Shown here piece by piece: positions 24,601-35,538 of a stretch of 64,000 nucleotides of DNA. Source of the DNA: Notospermus geniculatus (lineage: Eukaryota; Nemertea; Pilidiophora; Heteronemertea; Lineidae); NCBI GenBank assembly GCA_002633025.1, contig NMRB01000055.1:342726-406725 (forward strand), written 5' to 3'. How positions within the stretch are numbered: the first letter of the stretch is position 1; each line of letters starts with the position of its first letter. The position numbers and the translations under genes are program-made. A model generated the notes under the pieces. That model did no database searches and was not told where the DNA came from. It saw nothing but the letters and a program-made list of their open reading frames with translations.

Positions 24601-27600
24601 AAGCAAATCAGTCACTCCTGAATTCAGCATTACAGCAGACATTATTGGGATCTAACAACTTGGCGCAGGGGCTGTCTCTTTCTGCCTCAAGCATTGTGCA
24701 ACCACAGCTCATTCAACAACTGCAACCGCAACAGCAACTGCTTTTACAACAGGGAAATGCAATCACTGTTGGGAATCTGCAAAATCAATTGACGAGCTTA
24801 ATATCACAGCCACAGACGCTCAATCTGGTCACCCTACCTGATCAGAATCAAGTGAAATTAGAACCGGTAGATCCAACCCGATTGACTCTAACCCCGCAGG
24901 TTCTAAACCCAGGTCTCGCACGAGACCCGGTGGTGCGAGAAGAGAGTAATAGTCTTGGGACCACGATTGTCTCGCAGTCGGTGCCCAAGACTGTGACCGT
25001 CACGACGCCAAGCACCTCAGTGCTTTCTAGACTTCTTATATCACCCTCATCTCATACTCAGTCATCACAACCTCAAAAGGTATCACAGAAAAAGGGAGAG
25101 TTTGCTGTTCCAAAGGTAACCTATTTTCGATATTGCAATAAACTGACAGTGCTTGAAGGGAGCCAAATGTTGGCACCAAATGTTTGATATCTTAAACTGG
25201 ACACGATTATTCAATTTTGTGAGGTTGCTGACTTGTGTGAAGCCTGTCTGAGATTATGACGTATTTCTGTTTCAGGTTAAGCCACAGCAAAGGAAACCTC
25301 GTAACATTGCTCCGGCTGTCGCCACCCCTCCTGTCATGCAGAACACATTATTTGCACAGTTATTAACAAGTGGTAAGTAAGAGAAAACTAATACCACCTG
25401 TTGGTTCTGGTTCTGGTTTCAGGTGCTGAGCTTTAACTCCAGGCTTTTTTCCAGGTCTCACCCTGTTCTTACAACCTGCCTTCTTTTGTGCTGTAGAGCT
25501 TGGTGCGACAGGTGTGCCCCCTGCTGCTTTCATTCAAACGGCTGTAGCATGTACCAAAGGGCATGGAAATCAGTAAAGATGAGACCTGTTATGTACAGTA
25601 CATGCTACGTGCGCCATGTAAATACTGTATGATCATATTTTTTCTTGGTTCATGTTCGTTTGCCAGGCTCTACAGTTGTTTATCTAACAACATAATTTCT
25701 TGTGTTTTGCTTTGAGGAAATCCAAGGAATGTTGATGAGTGTCCAAGACAAATTATGAGTGAGAAGATATCTGATGAATGAATCTAATATATTTAAGAAA
25801 CATCTATACATTAGTACTTCTGACACACTGATGGTGACTTTTGTCTTAATTCATCAACATTTTTGGATGGTCCTTACTTTTATGTTGGCTGTGGAAGTTA
25901 GTGGATATGATTTGTCAGAGAAGACAGTTCATCTTCGAGTGTTTCGTCACTGTTTTTAGCTCAGCTGACCAAAGGTCAGCGGAGCTAGTCAAATAGGTAT
26001 TCAGTGGCGTCAGTGTGTCAGTCCAGCAGTCCATCTGTCAATCTATGCCCGACGTTTTGTAGCTGTAATAGCTAGAGACTCCAAATTTCATCTCAAGGTA
26101 GCCCTGGTGAAACTCTACTAGGAAACCGAAAATCGGCCCGTTTCAACTCACACNGTACCAAAGGGCATGGAAATCAGTAAAGATGAGACCTGTTATGTAC
26201 AGTACATGCTACGTGCGCCATGTAAATACTGTATGATCATATTTTTTCTTGGTTCATGTTCGTTTGCCAGGCTCTACAGTTGTTTATCTAACAACATAAT
26301 TTCTTGTGTTTTGCTTCGAGGAAATCCAAGAAATGTTGATGTGTGTCCAAGACAAATTATGAGTGAGAAGATATCTGATGAATGAATCTAATATATTTAA
26401 GAAACATCTATACATTTGTACTTTTGACACACTGATGGTGACTTTTGTCTTAATTCATCAACATTTTTGGATGGTCCTTACTTTTATGTTGGCTGTGGAA
26501 GTTAGTGGATATGATTTGTCGGAGAAGACAGTTCATCTTCGAGTGTTTCGTCACTGTTTTTCAATGTTATGTGGTGCCCAATCGCCATCTGTTGAGCCGT
26601 CCAAAAAGGAGTGTGGTGCTCACAACAAAATGCCATGACCCCTGATGTTGTGTACCAACTACCAAACTTGAGATTATTTTCCCCGAAGTGACTTCCACTT
26701 AGTACTTCTCTGACGAGTGATTTCCACTTGTGCTTATAGCGTAAGCACATGTATAATATACCATATCCTAGGTGAAGGAACAGCATTGGTAATGGCTGGG
26801 TTTTGTTTATCTTTATGGTGGTAGACAACAAACTGAAAGCTTATAAGAACCTCTCCCATGGATTGGATATGTTATGGAAAAAACCCTGTGGCAAAAATGG
26901 GTTTGGTCACGCAACAGGTGTGAAAGAATGGTGTTCAGAAAATGGTGCTACTACTACTAAAGTTCCAAATGGTGCTACAGATACATACTACCTGTGCTAC
27001 AGACATCCTCCAGAGCTTTCTTCATCATCATCATATAACAGTTCGCCCTGCCTCCCTGCGGAACAACAACAAAGTGCTCTTCTAGCGTACCTTTTAGCTC
27101 CAACAACGGAACAATCCAAGACTCCTGCGGCTGCTTTATCTACAACATCTAACTCTGGCAAGTGACTTTATTCGACTTTTTCAGGTGTACTGGTGCTGCA
27201 AGCTACCCAGTTGTCATGCATAATCAATCATGTACCACCAAAAATACCTGTCCATGGTTATTTCAATGAAGGTTGATGCTCTTTGTCATTATTTTCATGA
27301 CATGATTAATGGAAACTCTCCAACACATTTCCAATTTTGGAAACTTCTGGTCCACTGTCAATGGTGCTCCCTCCCTGAGTGTTACTAATAATACAGTCAA
27401 AAGAAGAAATGAAACATGCTTTTAGACAGCAGCTGCATCAATCTTTATCCAAGGTGAAACAGGTCTTTTTGGTCCTACTGATCTAGATTTTTTAATAGTT
27501 TACAGATTTCCTGGATGCAGTGCAGCTCACAGACCGCCAAGGTGTATGATGAGACATCAGTCTTGTATTATGAAGACTTGTTCTTGTCATTTTCATAATC

Positions 27601-30600
27601 ATAGCTTATGTGGGGTTCTTCACCGACATATCCAGGGGCAAGGAGGTGGCCAGTATGAGTCGAGTGGTCCAGTGGTCAAATTATACATGTAGCATTCTTG
27701 TGAATAAACAATGAGGAACGCTGAAGATGTTTGTCAGCTATTTTGTACTTACTGGAGAATGATGATGTGGCAATTGTCAGTCTGTCCTGTCATGGAATAG
27801 GGACATACATTGAGGTATATACTGATGCAAATAAGGCCAGTTTTATACTGAAGCCATACAAAACCTGAGCTGTGGGATCAGTGCAGTTATAAGCAAAAAC
27901 TGGTGTTGCTCAGGCCGCCTCCTTAACCCTTAATACTCATCGAGAACCCCAGCCTCATTGGCTTGTCATGTACTTGACATTGAATGTTGCATATTCTAAA
28001 TAACGGCTTTAGTTTTAGACCTAAGGTCGCGGAGGAGCTGCACTACTGTACAGTGTACGTGGTCGGTTTGCTCATCAGTGAAGTAACTTGGATGTCTGCT
28101 TGGATCCTGTTGCCCCAGGTTTGGCAATGGGATTATTGGTCTGTATAAACTCCATGGAAGTAAGTTACCTCTGTCATCAGTTCGTTGTAGTTCTTCTATA
28201 GTGCCTCAGGTTCAAAAATATTACACATTACCGGTATTGTGAAAAGCAAGGAGGCTATAATATGCCAAGTCAGAGGTGTCAGAATACCGTAGTGTGAGAT
28301 GAGCTATCAGTGATGATGTTGATGTAATGACAAGCACTTTTCAGGGAAATAACTGCACGTGTTTCCTTTCACATGCCTGAAGACAGAGTTTGAGAAGGAA
28401 GGCAGTTGAACAACCAACACCCAGAGCAAACCGACTGAAATCAAATATCTGGATAGTCAGTCATGCACAACTCAAATTCATGAATACATGTATTTTGTAG
28501 TAATTCTATTGGCTTTGAGGATTAAAATCCTATGATAATGAAATTTATGGTGATGTTTGACAAACCATTAATTTATATCTTTTGTAAGTGATCACAGTAA
28601 TCACTATAGGTGATATTCACCATTAACATTCTCAAGAGAAAAGGGGTTCTCTTTGCTGTTATACACAGTTCAGGAATTTGGCACTTTGTTTTGTAGTTTC
28701 TGAATTACCCATTTTCTGAAACTAAACCCTACCGTAATGCGCCCAGTCAAGTTCCAAACATTGCCAGCTGAGATGAGGTCCCTACTGATTATGATTCATT
28801 TCAGCTTTTAAGTACGTCAAGTATGAGTATTGTCTTTTTGAAAGAACCTCTTTTCTCTCGTTGGGATGCACAGATTTGACGTTTTCCTTCTGGCTTTTGC
28901 AGTGCCTTCAACTGGTGCTCCATTCAACGTGAATATCAAGCAAGAGGCTCCTTCCAGTTGCCTTAGTGCAACACCAGTCCAGAACTCGAAATCCTCACTC
29001 AGTCAGCCAATTTCAATTGCTATTGTAAGTTCTAACATACTGAGATTAAACTAGCATAATTCATGTGTCATGCAGGAGGAAACTAGAGTCCTCAGAAAAA
29101 CCACCACTTTAAACTACCGTAGTCACATGTAGAATGGGTTCATCCATGACATGAACCCACAGCCCACAAAGGCAGGATCACAGGGACAGTAATCGTAAAT
29201 TTGTCCTTCATTCAGGCGCCACAAGTGATAGCCCCGCCATCACAGACAGCCAATCCAGGAATACTGAAGCAGGATGCATTTAGGTCTATTACTGGTGCCC
29301 CCACCACCACCACGACTGGAAGTCCACATATTTCTAGTGAGTTGACATTGTATACATTTCTGCAAATGCTGTCTAAATATGTGCAGTGTTGGGCTGTATG
29401 CTTGACTCCAGATTTCAGGAATTCTGTCGTGAACCAATCTATACATGATTCACAATGTTGGTGCCTTGGAAAGCTTTCGGTCATTCCATCGTTTATACAT
29501 ATTTGTGTAATGAATACATGAATCCCAATTAATTGCATTGATCTGTATAATGTATATTCTTCAGGTACATCTGATATGCAGATATCAAGCACTGGTAGTG
29601 GTAATGAGGATTCCATGCTCGAATGTTCCTTCGATGATGGTGTATGTTGAATTCCCTTGTCATTTTGCTTAATTGAATTGGTGAATGTTCATTGAATGAA
29701 CACGTGAGGTCACCACAATCCGTAACAAGCTTTTCCCAATGTAGTTACATGTACTTGGAAGAAAGTTAGTTGATCTGACATGTTTCATTGTCCCTAGTTG
29801 CATTGACTTATTGACTTTANTAAGTTCTAACATACTGAGATTAAACTAGCATAATTCATGTGTCATGCAGGAGGAAACTAGAGTCCTCAGAAAAACCGCC
29901 ACTTTAAACTACCGTAGTCACATGTAGAATGGGTTCATCCATGACATGAATCCACAGCCCACAAAGGCAGGATCGCAGGGACAGTAATCGTAAATTTGTC
30001 CTTCATTCAGGCGCCACAAGTGATAGCCCCGCCATCACAGACAGCCAATCCAGGAATACTGCAGCAGGATGCATTTAGGTCTATTACTGGTGCCCCCACC
30101 ACCACCACGACTGGAAGTCCACATATTTCTAGTGAGTTGACATTGTATACATTTCTGCAAATGCTGTCTATTAAATATGTGCAGTGTTGGGCTGTGTGCT
30201 TGACTCCAGATTTCAGGAATTCTGTCGTGAACCATCTATTCATGATTCACAATGTTGGTGCCTTGGAAAGCTTTCGGTCATTCCATCGTTTATACATATT
30301 TGTGTACCGTAATGAATACATGAATCCCAATTCATTGCATTGATCTGTATAATGTATATTCTTCAGGTACATCTGATATGCAGATATCAAGCACTGGTAG
30401 TGGTAATGAGGATTCCATGCTCGAATGTTCCTTCGATGATGGTGTATGTTGAATTCCCTTGTCATTTTGCTTAATTGAATTGGTGAATGTTCATTGAATG
30501 AACACATGAGATCACCACAATCCGTAACAAGCTTTTCCCAATGTAGTTACATGTACTTGGAAGAAAGTTAGTTGATCTGACATGTTTCATTGTCTCTAGT

Positions 30601-32328
30601 TGCATTGACTTATTGACTTTAGTTAAGTAGATCCTTGTACTGCCTTGGTGAGTAAATTGACCCGCACTTCATTTTCTCTCTATTCTGGCAGTCGCCACAG
30701 TTACCAAAACCTTTCCGACCGAAAAATCCCGTCGAAAGAGAACAGTATAAAGAACACCGGCGTGTCTCGCACATATCATCTGAACAAAAACGGAGGTGTA
30801 ACATTAAGGTAGGGTTAGAGGCTGTACACTCCTGGTCATAATACTGGCATATTCATCCATGGGGAGGGGGGTTGCACACAGTTATACGGTAGCGCAACCA
30901 GATGTTGAAATCGTACTTGATGACTGCTAACACATACCATAACACATACCATAAAGTGTTGAAACTAGCCAAAAATGCATCACAAATTGTGATATTTACT
31001 TAAGGCTTCTACTTCATCGTTTTCAGAATGGTTTTGACACGCTTCATGTTCTTATTCCATCCCTGAGTGCCAATCCAAGTCAGAAACTGAGTAAGGCAAC
31101 TATGTTACAAAAAAGTAAGTATTTATTTGTGCCTTTCATTTTCATGATCAAACAAAACTCACCCATCGGTGTCACCTGTCCATGTCAGATTACAGAAGAT
31201 CCATATTACCAGCCATGCCTATCAGCTGTGTTCAATATAATCCATCTCTCATGCCAGATTCTCTCTTCTCCAGCTGCTGAGCACTGTAAGAAGTTAAAAT
31301 CTGAACGTGCCCAAATGCAAAGTGAGGCGGAGCTTCTGAAACAGGAGATAGAAGCTTTAAATGTTGCCATAAAGTAAGTCTGGTTTCCCTTCCTTCTGAT
31401 TCTGGCAATTCAGTGGAAGATGCTAAAATGTGAAAATAATTGACTGAGGAGATTGGACATACCGGTGTGGGCATATCCATATATTGTTCAGAGATCTCCT
31501 CTGCCCTTGCCTTCTAATCGACACAGTCTTTTATTTCAGTGCGTGTCAGTCTCAACTTCCTGCCACCGGTGCACCAGTGACACGACAACGAGTCGATCAT
31601 ATGAAGGAAATGCGGGACGACTACGTTCGCAACAGAACCATGCAAAACTGGAAATTCTGGATTGTATCCTTTCTGTCACTGTCTCTGCGGACTGATGACT
31701 GTAACCATGCCCCTTATTTTGTGCTACACAATTTGAGACCCGAGTTGCACGCTTCCAGCCATTGCCTCTAACTCTGCAGTAAAGGTCTTATGGCGGTTGG
31801 TCTAGTAATGTTTATCATCGGTTACTTTCATTGAGTAAAGACTCATACAAGTGAAGTTATATTCCTTGAACAACCATCAGTTCAGCACAATATTTGAGGA
31901 TCTGTTCGACACGTTTAATAACATGGTATCCACTGCCACCATGGAAGAGTTGTGCCGTACATGTTTAGCATGGCTGGATCAGCATTGTTCCTTAGTGGCA
32001 CTGAGGCCTGGTGAGTAATGGTATCTGCCATAGATGGGGGAACTGGACATTCAAAGAGGTAGTGTGGAAAATCATAACACATAGTCTCAGAGGTTGTGGG
32101 TTCTGGTGATTGACTGCTGATGCACTATAATAGTTCAGTGAGAAAAAGGTCTCGCCGAAAAGAAACTTCAATCAAACATTTGACTTTTACCTGTCTTTTT
32201 CAGCTGTATTGAATTCCCTGCGGCAGTTGAGTAAAACGACATCCATCCTATCTGACCCTTCCAAAGTTCCTGAACAAGCGCATGCAGCTGTAAATCGTCG
32301 CGACTCAGATCCTAGTCCGATGACGTAG
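15664..32328 (+). CDS. MLXIP: MondoA/ChREBP-type bHLHZip transcription factor (MLX-interacting protein)
   Basis: Glucose-6-phosphate-responsive activator; partners Mlx, shuttles from cytoplasm to nucleus and binds carbohydrate response elements. Exons: 15664-16061, 18552-18655, 20103-20224, 21763-22069, 23723-23815, 24059-24156, 24315-25115, 25276-25372, about 26918-27157, 28903-29024, 29216-29336, 29565-29641, 30692-30808, 31027-31114, 31274-31373, 31540-31663, 31881-32010, 32204-32328; about 1087 aa. The N-terminal Mondo conserved regions include HSGHFMVS (about 48-55), DKIRLNN and the GKYWKRR block. A Gln-rich activation region fills the 801-nt exon. The bHLH runs from about 861 (EHRRVSHISSEQKRR) into a leucine zipper. 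The C-terminal WMC/DCD region has QNWKFWI and LDQHCSL. The donor after 27157 is GC. The acceptor near 26918 is uncertain (26939 keeps the same phase), and a possible exon at 25497-25572 was left out because it breaks phase. The exons at 29216 and 29565 recur at 30011-30131 and 30367-30443 in a probable haplotype duplicate. Confidence 0.92.
16204..16271. mobile_element. 54-bp remnant of the CTTGGAGG-TIR transposon with 7-bp target duplication
   Basis: The core 16211-16264 has perfect 16-bp inverted ends (CTTGGAGGAATTATAC and its reverse complement). It is flanked by identical ATTGTAG at 16204-16210 and 16265-16271. The left end keeps 22 nt of the TIR seen in the 1,232-bp copy at 57789-59020. 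Almost nothing lies between the ends, so this is an internal-deletion or excision scar. It sits in MondoA intron 1. Confidence 0.8.
16492..17446. repeat. Long inverted repeat (about 0.4 kb arms) in MondoA intron 1
   Basis: The left arm 16492-16909 and right arm 17041-17446 are reverse complements at roughly 90% identity over nearly their whole length, beginning AAAGGGGCTGTTCACTTTC. A spacer of about 131 bp carries a further short stem (AGTGATCAGTGG with CCACTGATCACT). No coding capacity is present. It is best read as a foldback/MITE-type element. As part of the intron it would form a stem of several hundred base pairs in the pre-mRNA. Confidence 0.85.
18795..19176 (-). mobile_element. tRNA-derived SINE, about 380 bp
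   Basis: Read on the minus strand, the head has an A-box-like TGGTCTAGTGGTTAGC and a B box GGTTCGATTCC. A core follows with GACCTTGAGCAAGTCACTT, resembling the MIR/CORE-type central domain, then a body with GTAAAGCGCATTGAGCAG, and an AT-rich tail (taataataatatt). ACAGCTGTG occurs at 18786-18794 and 19177-19185, a likely 9-bp target duplication. It lies in MondoA intron 2. Confidence 0.75.
23851..23914. repeat. Tandem duplication, 2 x 32 bp
   Basis: Two adjacent copies of a 32-bp unit (23851-23882 and 23883-23914) differ at one base. They start 35 bp after the donor of the MondoA exon ending at 23815, so they lie within the intron. Confidence 0.85.
25551..25957. repeat. First copy of a 407-bp duplicated block
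   Basis: Almost identical to 26155-26561 (about six mismatches visible in 407 bp, no indels). The second copy begins immediately after the single N at 26154, which points to unmerged alleles rather than genomic repeats. It lies in a MondoA intron. Confidence 0.85.
25958..26153. mobile_element. Truncated repeat insertion present in one of two haplotype copies
   Basis: The first copy of the 407-bp block is interrupted here, while the second runs straight on from 26561 into MondoA intron sequence. The inserted sequence opens with a near-perfect hairpin at 25958-25986 (AGCTCAGCTGACC, aaa, GGTCAGCGGAGCT; one mispair). It is cut off by the N at 26154, so its other end is unknown. No coding capacity is seen. 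Confidence 0.6.
26155..26561. repeat. Second copy of the 407-bp duplicated block
   Basis: Partner of 25551-25957. It starts directly after the N at 26154 and continues without the insertion into the sequence leading to the MondoA exon near 26918. Confidence 0.85.
29026..29819. repeat. First copy of an exon-bearing 0.8-kb block
   Basis: Contains MondoA exons 29216-29336 and 29565-29641. It matches 29821-30621 with about a dozen substitutions and three or four small indels, all but one outside the exons. The single N at 29820 separates the two copies. Confidence 0.9.
29821..30621. repeat. Second copy of the exon-bearing 0.8-kb block (likely alternate haplotype)
   Basis: Repeats the two MondoA exons as 30011-30131 and 30367-30443 with intact splice signals. 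One codon differs (aag to cag, Lys to Gln). Using both pairs would add exactly 198 nt in frame. Because a one-base gap precedes it and divergence matches the other duplicate, I read it as an allele placed in tandem by the assembler. Confidence 0.85.
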
Positions 32329-32827
32329 TAATTGCCCACTCATGGATCCATTTATGCAGCGACTTGGTGATAGTGCCTTCTGCTGAAGTGTCCTTCGACT
32401 GCCTATTCTGGTCTTGGCCAGGGCAGTCACGACATTGTGTTTGTCATTAGATCAGTGCACGGTGTAGAATGGCTCTCTAGGTGTATATTTTCTTGAGATG
32501 AAAGCTGTCATCAGCTCTCTTGTCAGAGAGACTTTCCTTTCCTGGAAGAATGCTGCGGGTCCATGGACGTAAAATGTAATATTTCTGTGAGATTGTAAAA
32601 AGATCTGTTCTTGTGATTTAGAAGGTAAGAATTGGGGAGTGAGACTTTGGTCTTTGGCGCTCCTCAGATGTTGCCATTGGTAGAAATAGTAAATTCTAAT
32701 ACTTATTTTTGATTTGGAGTTGCTGGACAATGAGAAATCAGTGGAAAACGAATGGAATTCTTATGATTTTGCATTGATGGACCAGTTTTCAAGAATGAAG
32801 TTTATCTGTGCATGAAAACAGTCCCTG

Positions 32828-32907
32828 CCTCTTGCTAATGGTGTGATTACGATGAGCTAAGTACTTCCCTCTTGCTAATGGTGTGATTACGATGAGCTAA
32901 GTACTTC
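32828..32907. repeat. Perfect 2 x 40-bp tandem repeat in the MondoA 3' UTR
   Basis: The unit starting CCTCTTGCTAATGGTGTG occurs at 32828-32867 and again at 32868-32907 without a mismatch, indicating a recent duplication. Confidence 0.9.
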
Positions 32908-33567
32908 AAGACTGATCCACGACAGAATGCGATTGAATCAGAAAGAAAATGATGGAGTCCTGACAGTCCAAGGATGGAGACGTAAGGATGAGAAAAGACA
33001 ACTCAATAGAGGATTTTGGTTTGACTATTGATCAGGAGACATTTCAGTGTTCATCTGATTTCATGTCATGCAGTAGAATTTTCGCTACAAGGTCAGAATT
33101 GTGCTTACGTATGTGTTAATCAGTATACGAACCAAATGTTGAGATCATGACTTAAATTGCTGATTATCATCTTTAGTGTGTGACCTGAGCAGACCACATC
33201 TCTGCTTGGAATTCCTTACCAACTGATGATGTTGGGAACAAGATCTGGTGGGGCTTCCAATGGTTTAGTTGACCGATTCTCGGACCTGAGAAGATAAAAC
33301 TATGAAATAATTGAGTTGAAGGTGATCAAGACCTGTACAGGTTAGAAAAAGATGTTGTCTGCACAGGCTCAGTATTTATTTATTTAAGTGTGTTGTGAGT
33401 GAAGCTAAGAAAGCAAAGATGTATTATGGCTTCACAGTATTGATTCTGACAGAGTTCAGGCCAGAAGAATTCAGAACTTTGGAGACATTTCCTTCCATTC
33501 ATGTTGATTAAACACTGCATTGTATATTGTCAGCAACGTGATGCTACATTCACCATTTTATAAGCCA

Positions 33568-33573
33568 ATAAAC
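33568..33573 (+). terminator. Candidate polyadenylation signal for MondoA
   Basis: A canonical AATAAA 1.24 kb after the MondoA stop codon, followed by GT-rich sequence. A second AATAAA at 34470-34475 is an alternative distal site. Confidence 0.45.
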
Positions 33574-35380
33574 TTGCTGCTGTAAAATATGGGCAGCATT
33601 AGTAGATATTTCTTTCGTGCATTTCGTTGAACTGTACCAATTAGTCGTGTTCTGTTTAGTAAGTGCTCCATGTGTAGGCTTGCATGTAATATGCCACCTG
33701 TTCTACATGCTTCTTGTGCATAGAATGATCAGTTCACATAGCTAAGGCACTGTTTGACTTCCGAGGGTCTTCTTCCATCAACTGGCTCCATTACCACCGA
33801 AAAGTGACTGCACAACTTGATCAAAATGAACAGTCCCTAATCCTGTAGGGTTCTCGCGTACTTAAGTCTGTTGGTGTAAATCTTGAAGAGCATTTCACAT
33901 GCTCACAATTCTGCCTCAGTAAAGTTATCTAGGAGGGAGAAACAATTCCCTGGCTGAATTACTCAGTAACTTGTGCCTTTCAAAATGCTTTTTTTCTGTT
34001 TCAATGTCCTTCTCTTGGTTAATGTTTGTTAATCCAGTTTGAATAACATTGATTGGTATGATTGTGGTTTTCAAGTGTTCTTGACAAATAACTCTGCATA
34101 AAATTATTCTGAGCACTACAAGTATTGGCACTGAGAGTCAAAAGTTCCTCTGAGATGTCTGGTGTGAAAATTTCATTATGAGCAGTTGAAACTACTGTAT
34201 TTATTTCTGGATCAATAAGATGACAAAAATATGAAAGTACTTGTTCCACCACCATATAGTACAGCAAGGATCTGTCTGTAAACTGCCTGGATCCACAGTT
34301 TGGCAGGCACCCACCCCTGTCGTTAGCTTGGCTTGTATGATCTCCAACATGTATTGTAGTAAAAACCAGACCTTGGTTTGCAGCATTTAAATCATCTTCC
34401 TATCATTTGTCATTTCCTAAGTTATAGATGTGGGAATTTTGTATCCCACACTGTACACTATGCTATTGAAATAAAGAAAATTACGAAACGTTATAGTTAA
34501 TTTAAGTCTTTAATTTGATATCCGTTTGCAATGAAAGTCAACATACCGGCAGGCCTACCTAAACTATGAAGTTGATTGACTGAGTAGTGAGTGGTTCTGA
34601 AAGTTATTGAATTTCTGTAGGTCTGGAAGACGTGTAAGGATTTGCCTGGAAATAGGGGTGGAGCAAGGAATTCCCATTAAAATGGAATACATTCTGTTCC
34701 TTCAAGTAGAGTTAGAATGTGGGCCAATGATGGAGCCAACAAACATGGCTTATGTTGGCTTATGTTGTCCTGTCTGCACAGATTTATGTAGTTCTACATT
34801 CGGGTTTCAGCTCAGTCTTTTCTAGAGTTTCAGATTGTAAAGTTCCACTTGAAAAAAAGACCCCGGTTGGGGTCGAAAATTCGTGAATTCTGGAGATTGA
34901 CTTCTTGTTTATTATCATTATGTTGACACCAGGTGGTTTGATGGCGAGTGGTTTGTGATCCTACACTTGGCCTATATTGTGTGACCACACCCCGGGACCA
35001 CACCCACTCACTATGGAGATACATTGTAGCGCATTCACTCTCCAGAACGATAGGTGACAGCCCTATTCGGACTCCGTCAGCTGCTGCCACCTATCGCCTA
35101 AAAGGTTGAAATGTTGGGTGTAATTTGTACGCATGCGTTTGTAAGCTTGGAGAGTTTATCAGATTGTTGGAGATTGAATTCGGTCGGCGACTAATCTAAA
35201 ACAAAATAAAACAATGTATTTTATTCCTGATATTAAAACGAGAGTTAGTAACTAGAATTGGTGATATATACAAAATATATAGCCTTAAATGACAGAAATA
35301 CGTATTTTTATCGAATGAAATGAAGGATATCATTCACCGCTGATGAATTTTGCCTCGTTTCGAAAACTTCCTGATTTGAG

Positions 35381-35388
35381 TGACGTCA
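35381..35388 (+). promoter_or_regulatory. Full CRE palindrome upstream of ABHD17
   Basis: A perfect TGACGTCA 151 bp before the ABHD17 start codon, the same octamer as in the MondoA promoter. It suggests CREB/ATF input, inferred from the motif only. Confidence 0.45.
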
Positions 35389-35538
35389 TCGGAACACTAA
35401 CCCGATCGGAGAGAAAGTAGATTTCTCTCAAAAAATATCGAAAATTTCATCGATTTATCGAATTCCCGGTGTTCCATTTGTACCTAACAATCTGTGGTTG
35501 ACTGTAGGACCAATTTGTGACCTTAATTTGCCTACAAA

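Larger units (their letters stand above)
32329..35538. other. MondoA 3' UTR and intergenic region to ABHD17
   Basis: The first 1.2 kb up to the AATAAA at 33568 is probably MondoA 3' UTR; a second AATAAA lies at 34470-34475. The remainder is AT-rich with no convincing exon. A small GACCCC-GGTT-GGGGTC hairpin lies at 34859-34874, and a CTCF-like CTGCTGCCACCTATC at 35081-35095. The last 200 bp holds the likely ABHD17 promoter. Confidence 0.6.

Noticed and set aside
25497-25572. Possible extra MondoA exon with a good acceptor
   Set aside because: Its length breaks the phase that joins the exon at 25276 to the one near 26918, and its donor (GTAAAG) is at the edge of the duplicated block. Transcript evidence could revive it.
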